The position numbers were made by a program, and so were the translations under genes. This document shows, in pieces, positions 1-5,084 of a stretch of 5,084 nt of DNA. Source of the stretch: Bacteroidales bacterium (lineage in GTDB: Bacteria > Bacteroidota > Bacteroidia > Bacteroidales > Azobacteroidaceae); assembly GCA_020860885.1 (NCBI GenBank), contig JAJBTS010000190.1, positions 1 through 5,084 on the forward strand, in the 5' to 3' direction. The notes beneath the pieces are model-generated. The model ran no database searches. It had not been told where the DNA came from and saw only the letters and a list, made by a program, of their open reading frames with translations. Within the stretch, counting starts at the first letter, position 1. The number at the start of each line of letters is the position of its first letter.

Positions 1-72
1 CACACGAATTTCTTTCTGTTTAGGGATATGTGCTTCGGAAGCCGCATAACCTATGGCCAGGAAACAGGTAAA
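1..72 (-). pseudogene. Cut-off C-terminal part of the nitroreductase, beyond the premature TAA
   Basis: Reading the minus strand in the same frame as the nitroreductase, straight through the TAA at 73-75, gives 24 more open codons to the window edge. They begin FTCFLAIGYA and continue with ASEAHIPKQKEIRV. This matches the usual nitroreductase ending, where 'DEY' is followed by a short strand 'CFLA(I/L)GY', then a proline/lysine-rich tail. No frameshift is needed: one codon has become TAA. The TAA could have come by a single change from AAA, GAA, CAA, TTA, TAT or TAC among others. The true stop lies outside the window to the left. A sequencing error at this codon cannot be excluded from one sequence. 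Together with 73-600 this makes one broken gene. Confidence 0.75.
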
Positions 73-600
73 TTAATATTCGTCCGGTGAACCTACTGTT
101 TGTTTCACATACTCCGGCTCGTTACCGATAGGAATACGGAATGTACACGCAAGTCCCTCTGCGGTAGCTGCAAGCAAAATGTTCTCAACGGCTGCCCAGG
201 CGGATGCAAAATAATTGAGCGAACTCTGGTCGGCAGGCTTACATAACGGATAATCTTTCTGGCGGAAAAAGGGCAGAACAAGGCAGTTGCTCTGCATTAG
301 CATACGTTTCTGTTTTGGCAATGCCTCGATAAACATAGCATATTCATCCCCGTCCATCGAAGTTTTGGCAGTTTCAAGTGCCGCCTGCTGTATGTTCCGG
401 GTATTTTCGGATACGGGCGCAATAAGGCGGGCGATATTTTCCTGTCCCCTAACCACCACAAACTCTAATTGCCGCAAATGATCGTTTGTCGGAGCCTTAA
501 ATGCAGCATCCAATACTTTTTTTAATACTTCATCACTAACTTCCTTATTTGAAAAGTCGCGGATTGTTCTTCTTCTGTTCAATACTTCATAAAAATCCAT
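73..600 (-). CDS. Nitroreductase family protein, truncated by an in-frame stop
   Basis: This 175-residue product belongs to the FMN-dependent nitroreductase family, cytoplasmic flavoproteins that use NAD(P)H to reduce nitro compounds, quinones or similar acceptors; the substrate cannot be told. Visible family features are the N-terminal arginine cluster (NRRRTIRDF, residues 8-16) that contacts the FMN phosphate, the APTNDHLRQLEF segment (36-47) matching the usual 'P(S/T)..n.QPW.F' motif, and the helix AWAAVENILLAATAEGL (134-150) followed by the substrate/FMN-side strand. The ATG at 598-600 is the natural start because the family motif begins right after it; no clear Shine-Dalgarno precedes it. 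Family members usually exceed 190 residues, and the frame continues past the TAA at 73-75 with typical C-terminal sequence, so the protein as translated lacks its last strand and tail and may be non-functional. It is transcribed divergently from the AraC-type gene, 117 bp away. Family assignment is firm; the role is not. Confidence 0.85.
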   Translation of the reverse strand: MDFYEVLNRRRTIRDFSNKEVSDEVLKKVLDAAFKAPTNDHLRQLEFVVVRGQENIARLIAPVSENTRNIQQAALETAKTSMDGDEYAMFIEALPKQKRMLMQSNCLVLPFFRQKDYPLCKPADQSSLNYFASAWAAVENILLAATAEGLACTFRIPIGNEPEYVKQTVGSPDEY

Positions 601-619
601 GATTACACTTTTAAAATGT

Positions 620-637
620 TACTTTGATACAAAAGTA
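620..637. promoter_or_regulatory. Inverted repeat in the divergent promoter region, possible operator
   Basis: TACTTT (620-625) and AAAGTA (632-637) form perfect 6-bp arms around a 6-bp centre. The right arm overlaps the minus-strand -7 box. On the plus strand the left arm reads TACTTTG, a -7-like sequence one base short of the consensus spacing. The site lies between the divergently transcribed nitroreductase and AraC-type genes, where an autoregulatory operator would be expected. The arms are short, and part of the symmetry may simply reflect two facing -7 boxes, so a binding role is only inferred. Confidence 0.25.
630..637 (-). promoter_or_regulatory. Bacteroides-type -7 box for the nitroreductase
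   Basis: Read on the minus strand, this is TACTTTTG, a full match to the Bacteroidota -7 consensus TAnnTTTG. It lies 29 bp upstream of the ATG at 600, so a start about 6-7 bases downstream would give a leader of roughly 23 nt, a normal length. I see no TTTG at the usual -33 distance, so the match rests on the -7 element alone. An 8-base pattern with two free positions can arise by chance. Confidence 0.45.
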
Positions 638-717
638 TAGCGTTTTCTTGTTGCATATTTGTGTTATTGTCTGTATTAATTGTCGTATATTTACCAAAAG
701 CAAATAACTTACCCGAT

Positions 718-1575
718 ATGGATGAAACAATTATTCCTTATGAATTGCCAAATCCGGAAAATCATTCTTTCTTTTTCGTGGATATACGTGTTAGTCCCGA
801 TTTGGAAGCCAAATTACATCAGCATGATGCCTGGGAATTGTATTATGTTACACATGGATATGGGAGTCGCATAGCCGGCGATACGGTACAGCCTTTTTCG
901 GCGGGCGATGTGGTGTTAATACCACCGGCTATGCAACACCGTTGGAAATTTGTTCCTGATTCAGTAGACAAAAATGGTAATATTCGCTATCTGATGGTAG
1001 CTTTCAGTGATACTCTCGTACTGCGGTGTATAGACATATTTCCCGAACTACGAAACCGCATGGCAGATATAAAACCTCCTGCTGATGCTTTGAAGTACGG
1101 TGTTGAAAGTTCCTGTATCATACGTAAAACGCTTACAAAGATGAATGAAATGGATGAGCTAGACCGTTTGTGCGAAATGTTTAGACTGCTACCCGTAATC
1201 TTTGGTTCGACAGACCATGTTTCTGTGGGGAAACCTATGCGGATCGAACGGGATGTCAGGCGTATGCAGCAAATTTCCACTTATGTAATGGGGCATTACG
1301 TCCATCCTATTACTTTAAAAGATATTGCTGCTGAAGTAGGGATGAACCGTTCTGCCTTTTGCTCTTACTTCAAGCGTACCAAAGGAATGACCTTTTCAGA
1401 ATTCGTTTGCGAGTACCGTCTAAACACCGCCTGCGAACTGCTTAAACATTCACAAAAGCAGGTTTCTGAAATTTGCTTCATGGTAGGATTCAATGATATA
1501 CCTCATTTCGTAAGGGTTTTCACGAAGGCTATGGGGGTATCTCCATTGAAATTTAGAAAAAAATTCAGTAAATGA
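718..1575 (+). CDS. AraC-family transcriptional regulator with N-terminal cupin domain
   Basis: This 285-residue DNA-binding regulator has the standard AraC size and layout. Residues about 25-80 form a cupin sensor domain: HQHDAWE (34-40) followed by G47 fits cupin motif 1 (HxHxxxE-6x-G), and GDVVLIPPAMQH (63-74) fits motif 2. Residues about 185-285 are the AraC/XylS domain with two helix-turn-helix units: LKDIAAEVGMNRSAFCSYFK (about 200-219), and VSEICFMVGFNDIPHFVRVF (249-268) followed by the family-typical GVSPLKFRK. I chose the ATG at 718. The frame stays open to a GTG at 661, but the extra 19 residues have no family character and would reach into the likely promoter region. The gene is divergent from the nitroreductase and convergent with the lyase. 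Autoregulation and control of the nitroreductase are plausible from position only; a weak -7-like TATATTTA lies at 686-693. The ligand is unknown; a sugar or small aromatic is typical of the family. Confidence 0.92.
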   Translation: MDETIIPYELPNPENHSFFFVDIRVSPDLEAKLHQHDAWELYYVTHGYGSRIAGDTVQPFSAGDVVLIPPAMQHRWKFVPDSVDKNGNIRYLMVAFSDTLVLRCIDIFPELRNRMADIKPPADALKYGVESSCIIRKTLTKMNEMDELDRLCEMFRLLPVIFGSTDHVSVGKPMRIERDVRRMQQISTYVMGHYVHPITLKDIAAEVGMNRSAFCSYFKRTKGMTFSEFVCEYRLNTACELLKHSQKQVSEICFMVGFNDIPHFVRVFTKAMGVSPLKFRKKFSK

Positions 1576-1634
1576 TAATCCGCTTATTTGAGAAACAGAT
1601 ACTTATTCTGCACCTCAATCGATTCTGTAAAAAG

Positions 1635-1662
1635 AGGCTGTCTCATCATTTTGAGACAGCCT
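1635..1662 (-). terminator. Intrinsic terminator between convergent genes, strongest for the lyase
   Basis: AGGCTGTCTCA (1635-1645) and TGAGACAGCCT (1652-1662) pair perfectly over 11 bp around the 6-base loop TCATTT. On the minus strand the stem is followed by CTTTTTACAG, a short T tract, and begins 23 bp after the lyase stop, so it fits a Rho-independent terminator for the lyase. On the plus strand it sits 59 bp after the AraC-type stop but is followed by only GCTTCTTA, so it is weaker there, yet it may act in both directions and keep the convergent transcripts apart. Confidence 0.8.
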
Positions 1663-1685
1663 GCTTCTTAAAATTATATATCTGC

Positions 1686-4600
1686 TTATTGAATAATCAA
1701 TTTCTTTTTAACATCGCCATAGCAAATAATATAAGTTCCCGGCGCATCGTTCCAATCGATCTCTGTTGTTCTATTTCTTATAGCTTGCTCTTTTACCTTA
1801 TAGCCCAATGTATTATATATCGATAGATTTAAGTTATCTGCAATGCTACTTTCGTTTATTTCAAAATACAACTTTTGATTTCCTTTCAGGGGATTGGGAT
1901 ATATCTTTACATCCCCCTTATTTTCCACATTCTGAATACCTGTTATGTCTTTAACTTTTATTTTAGCAAAAAAGGATTTTCCTGCTGATTTGGAAACATT
2001 TACTGTAAGTCTGCATTTACCTGCATTCTCATTAACAGTAACACCGTCACTCAAAAAGACTTCCTCTACAAAAGCTTTATCGATATCCAAGTTAAGGAGT
2101 GATGCTCTTTGGGTAGGATCAGAAATCGATATTTCCAGAAGGCCGTCTGCCCCGTTCTTAATCATTAACGAAGCTGGGGCGGAAACAGTATAAATATCAA
2201 ATGTTCCTTTGGTCCAGAAGTTTATTGCAGTAATTCCTAATCCGTTTTCACGAACAGCATGTATTGCATCGTCTTGTTTTAATATTTCAATATCGGGATT
2301 ATCCTTATAATTCTCTATTTCTTCTTTAGATTTTCCGGGTAATAAGACATACGAATAACTTTCATTCTGAGGAGCATTTCCATGTTCAAACCAGAACGTT
2401 ACAAAGTTATTTGTACGAGTTTCGGTATCTATGAATTTAAAGTAAGTATTCACTAAATCCCAGGATCCGGTACGTGTTTCACGCAAACCACGAACAGATG
2501 CCTTGTTTGGAAAATAGTAACCTATATCCGTTTTCTGACTTCCTGAACCTTTCAAATGTATCCATTCCACGCCTTCGTGTAATTCATTAAATGCATCTTG
2601 TACGGGTTCCGATAATTCAATCGTTTGATCATTGAATACGAAAGAACCTGCTCCCACGTTGGTATCCAGATCCGTTTGTCCAATGCTCCAATTCTTCTGA
2701 TTTGCAATAGATCCCTCTTCGTAATTTTCAAAATCTTCTTCATAAACCACCTGATCGTTTGAAGTCACCTTTATATTATCTATCAAGATTGTTCCTATGC
2801 CATTTTTAGGAGTCAGAATATCAAAGGCAGTTAATCCGGCATTGCTTCCGGACAAAGCTTCGATAAAGTTTCGATTAGCCAAATCGGCATTTACGGTATT
2901 CGAATTACCGGAAATAGCCGTTGCTGTGGTTATATGTTTTCCGTCAAAATAATAATTGTATTTTCCCGCATCCATATCCAGTTCTATCTTTACACGATGC
3001 CATTCGCCCGCTACGACTGTAGCATCGGCAGAACAGGCATCCTGAGCGGTTGCTCCGACAGCACTTATCCGCTGAGCATACATTCCTTCACGCATCGTTG
3101 AAAAATTCAACAATTTATCAGTAGCATCATTATTTCCTCTTCCATATATGCGGACAGCTAAAAAATTATTTACAGCAGGCAATTTAATATCATATTCAAA
3201 AGTTACCCGTCCGGTTACAGTTTCATCAAATGTATACTTAGGAACAACGTTGTAAGCCGTTGTTGCAGTAGTAGCTGTTTTGAGAACGTTATTATCCCTG
3301 ACAATTTCGCCTCCGCCTCCTGTTCTCACCATAAGATCTCCATTCAGAGTAATATCATTTGAAAAATCCCTATTTATTTTACGGTTTTCTATGATCGTTT
3401 CAACCGGAGCATTCCCTGTAGCTAATTTTATTCCCGAACCCAAAGCAACAATTTCATCATCGAACATAAACCAGGATTTTTTAGCATCCAAGGTACGGGT
3501 AGTACTTATTCCCAAACCTTTGAATTGCATACCAGCAACTCCATATTCCTCCATATTCGTACCACCTACCCAGGTATAAGGATTAAAAGTACCGTATCCG
3601 TCTTTTTTGCCACGGGCAGCACGCACAACCGTTGTTCCCGGCAACCGTTGATAATCAACAGTGGCCCAGAAATGATCCGCATAAGTATCTTTATCCTCAT
3701 TATACAAATAAGTCATTCCGTCACCGATATGCCATAAACGGAGTCCTTCATCATTTGTTCCTTCCGTATTTTTAATCCGCGTAGATGTCATTGCCAGGCC
3801 AAAAGCATAATCCTCCCTTATATGCATTGTCCGATCCATAGATGCAAAACGCTGATGAAGGATTCGTTTTCCTCTTGGAGTAATTTCATTATTATCAGCA
3901 ACATCCAACGCTTTGGTTAACATTCCTACTGATAAGGTGTATTCCAGGAAACCGTCGTTCGGATCAAAACAAACCTGTGCCAATACTTCTTCGTCCTGTA
4001 ACCACTCTTTAACCATTTTTTCAGCACGCGCTTTCTGTTCGCCTTCCAATACATCCAGCAACAAAATAATCGCGCGAATAGCCTGCCGTCCCGGAACATT
4101 ATCCTGATTTGCTAAACGAGAAATTTCGCGTTCGCGAACCATATCTACAAAACGTCCGTCATAAATCAAAGGCTCGTATGCCTGAAAGATCATATCATAA
4201 AATATTTGTTCTGCTTTATCCGTATAACTGATTTCCCAGGGCGACCCCTTTAATATATACATCAGAGGACTGATAGTACAAAGTAATGCTTTTCCATACC
4301 CACCTGTATAAGCATAATTCGTATGCTGAACAAAAGAACCATCTACATAATATCCATCACCGGAAGTAACATAGCTGAAAACCGGTTTTAATCCGTTTTT
4401 AGCCATTGTGATCAGATCTTCACGATTTAACAAAATCCCGGCTTGAGCAACAATCCCGGCAATCCATGTACGATTTGCGCCCGTGTTATCGACTGCTTTG
4501 TTGTTAGACAATACCGGTGCGACATACGTACTTATTTGTGTAGGCGTCAGATCGTCTGCCAGAATAAGTAAGAGATCATTATAGCGTAAAGGCGTCCCGA

Positions 4601-5084
4601 TCCGCCAATCATACCAATTTCCATAAGCGCTACCTGACCCTAATGAAGTACCCGTTCCTGAAGTAGAATTCGCAAGGGAATAATGCTTTGCTACCATCAT
4701 ATCCAAAGCGGCTACAATTTCATCAAAAACATCCTGACGATTAAAAAAAGACGTTCCTGATAATTTATAAGCCAAAGCTAAAGCTTTCAGGCGGTCGAAG
4801 GTAAAAGTTATCTGACTGGATCCGGTCCGGTCTTTGGATGTTATCGGCAGATCGGCAAAAATATGTGTACGGTTATCCGTTCCTGTTGGCTTTTTCACCA
4901 TCGTGTTCCAGACAACAGCAGCTTTTTCATCCACATCTTTTATATAAGCAGCAACAATAGGATCGGTTGAATCCATATTCCCATCTCCAATCAATAACTT
5001 TGTCCAGTTCCGGCGCAATTCGGTTATTTGCTCGGCGGTTGTCTGAGCCAGAAGATTACCTGATGTTATTGTCAAAAAAAAAAA
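1686..5084 (-). CDS. Secreted PL8 family polysaccharide lyase with T9SS sorting domain (5' end missing)
   Basis: This enzyme should cleave uronic-acid polysaccharide (hyaluronate, chondroitin or xanthan type) by beta-elimination outside the cell. Residues are numbered from the TTG at 5073-5075, which is not the real start: three more Phe codons precede it and the gene runs off the window. FFFLTITSGNLLA then Q11 reads as the end of a signal peptide. Residues about 20-380 are the alpha-helical catalytic domain with NWYDWRIGTP (153-162), TGANR (198-202), DGSFVQH (245-251) and GGYG (258-261). Likely catalytic residues are N201, H251, Y260, R314 and E397. These sit at a constant +26 from the Flavobacterium chondroitinase AC residues as I recall them (N175, H225, Y234, R288, E371). 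The beta-sandwich domain follows (GDGMTYLYN 451-459, FWATVDYQRLPGTTV 469-483), is split by about 235 extra residues (578-812), and resumes at VEWIHLKGS. A PL8 C-terminal domain spans about 965-1040. KIYPNP (1057-1062) to the terminal KKKLIIQ is a T9SS type A sorting domain. The exact substrate is undetermined. Confidence 0.93.
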   Translation of the reverse strand, partial: FFFLTITSGNLLAQTTAEQITELRRNWTKLLIGDGNMDSTDPIVAAYIKDVDEKAAVVWNTMVKKPTGTDNRTHIFADLPITSKDRTGSSQITFTFDRLKALALAYKLSGTSFFNRQDVFDEIVAALDMMVAKHYSLANSTSGTGTSLGSGSAYGNWYDWRIGTPLRYNDLLLILADDLTPTQISTYVAPVLSNNKAVDNTGANRTWIAGIVAQAGILLNREDLITMAKNGLKPVFSYVTSGDGYYVDGSFVQHTNYAYTGGYGKALLCTISPLMYILKGSPWEISYTDKAEQIFYDMIFQAYEPLIYDGRFVDMVREREISRLANQDNVPGRQAIRAIILLLDVLEGEQKARAEKMVKEWLQDEEVLAQVCFDPNDGFLEYTLSVGMLTKALDVADNNEITPRGKRILHQRFASMDRTMHIREDYAFGLAMTSTRIKNTEGTNDEGLRLWHIGDGMTYLYNEDKDTYADHFWATVDYQRLPGTTVVRAARGKKDGYGTFNPYTWVGGTNMEEYGVAGMQFKGLGISTTRTLDAKKSWFMFDDEIVALGSGIKLATGNAPVETIIENRKINRDFSNDITLNGDLMVRTGGGGEIVRDNNVLKTATTATTAYNVVPKYTFDETVTGRVTFEYDIKLPAVNNFLAVRIYGRGNNDATDKLLNFSTMREGMYAQRISAVGATAQDACSADATVVAGEWHRVKIELDMDAGKYNYYFDGKHITTATAISGNSNTVNADLANRNFIEALSGSNAGLTAFDILTPKNGIGTILIDNIKVTSNDQVVYEEDFENYEEGSIANQKNWSIGQTDLDTNVGAGSFVFNDQTIELSEPVQDAFNELHEGVEWIHLKGSGSQKTDIGYYFPNKASVRGLRETRTGSWDLVNTYFKFIDTETRTNNFVTFWFEHGNAPQNESYSYVLLPGKSKEEIENYKDNPDIEILKQDDAIHAVRENGLGITAINFWTKGTFDIYTVSAPASLMIKNGADGLLEISISDPTQRASLLNLDIDKAFVEEVFLSDGVTVNENAGKCRLTVNVSKSAGKSFFAKIKVKDITGIQNVENKGDVKIYPNPLKGNQKLYFEINESSIADNLNLSIYNTLGYKVKEQAIRNRTTEIDWNDAPGTYIICYGDVKKKLIIQ
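5074..5084. repeat. Homopolymer A/T run of at least 11 bases in the lyase signal-peptide region
   Basis: Eleven consecutive A on the plus strand reach the window edge, so the true length is unknown. On the coding (minus) strand they are T and encode consecutive Phe codons plus the first two bases of a TTG Leu codon, in what looks like the hydrophobic core of the lyase signal peptide. Runs of this length are prone to slippage in replication and to errors in sequencing. Confidence 0.8.

Noticed and set aside
661..717. GTG start at 661 giving a 304-residue AraC-type protein
   Set aside because: The added 19 residues look like translated intergenic DNA and would overlap the likely promoter. The ATG at 718 gives a normal-length protein that starts close to the cupin domain.
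1635..1662. Hairpin as the terminal inverted repeat of an insertion sequence
   Set aside because: No transposase, second end or target duplication is visible, and its position between two convergent stops with a T tract fits a terminator.
1572..1826. Small plus-strand reading frame overlapping the AraC-type stop
   Set aside because: It runs through the terminator hairpin and antisense to the lyase sorting domain, and its translation has no recognisable family character.
3280..4107. Several plus-strand reading frames of 64-99 codons inside the lyase gene
   Set aside because: They are antisense shadows of a long, well-conserved coding region and show no domain or start signal of their own.
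4117..4138. TTCGCG repeat/palindrome (TTCGCGTTCGCGAA) as a regulatory site
   Set aside because: It is explained by repeated Arg-Glu codons in the lyase RERE segment and lies deep inside the gene.
5073..5075. TTG at 5075 as the start of the lyase
   Set aside because: The frame is open to the window edge and the residues just before and after it fit the core and end of a signal peptide, so the real start is outside the window.

Overview
The window looks like chromosomal DNA from a Bacteroidota (probably Bacteroidales) organism. The evidence is a type IX secretion (T9SS) C-terminal sorting domain on the large protein, a Bacteroides-type -7 promoter box (TAnnTTTG), starts without Shine-Dalgarno sequences, and moderately AT-rich DNA. 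I cannot name the genus.

Layout: positions 1-600 (minus) hold a nitroreductase-family gene with an in-frame TAA at 73-75. The same reading frame continues to the window edge with recognisable family C-terminal sequence, so the gene appears broken by a nonsense mutation. Positions 601-717 are a divergent intergenic region with a good -7 box for the minus strand inside a short inverted repeat. Positions 718-1575 (plus) encode an AraC-type regulator with an N-terminal cupin domain. Positions 1576-1685 separate two convergent genes and hold a perfect 11-bp hairpin that should end transcription. Positions 1686-5084 (minus) encode most of a large secreted polysaccharide lyase of family PL8 (hyaluronate/chondroitin AC/xanthan lyase type). 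Its 5' end lies outside the window. The visible sequence begins in the hydrophobic core of a signal peptide encoded by a run of at least 11 T.

How the genes relate: the AraC gene and the nitroreductase share a divergent promoter region, so the regulator may control itself and/or the nitroreductase. The lyase faces the regulator, is terminated separately and has its own promoter beyond the right edge, so a link to the regulator is not shown. The lyase should be exported by Sec, carried across the outer membrane by T9SS, and cleave acidic polysaccharide outside the cell.

The most unusual points are the roughly 235-residue extra module inside the lyase beta-sandwich domain, the nonsense codon in the nitroreductase, and the homopolymer in the lyase signal-peptide region. 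I see no mobile element, RNA gene, CRISPR array or clearly new multi-gene system.
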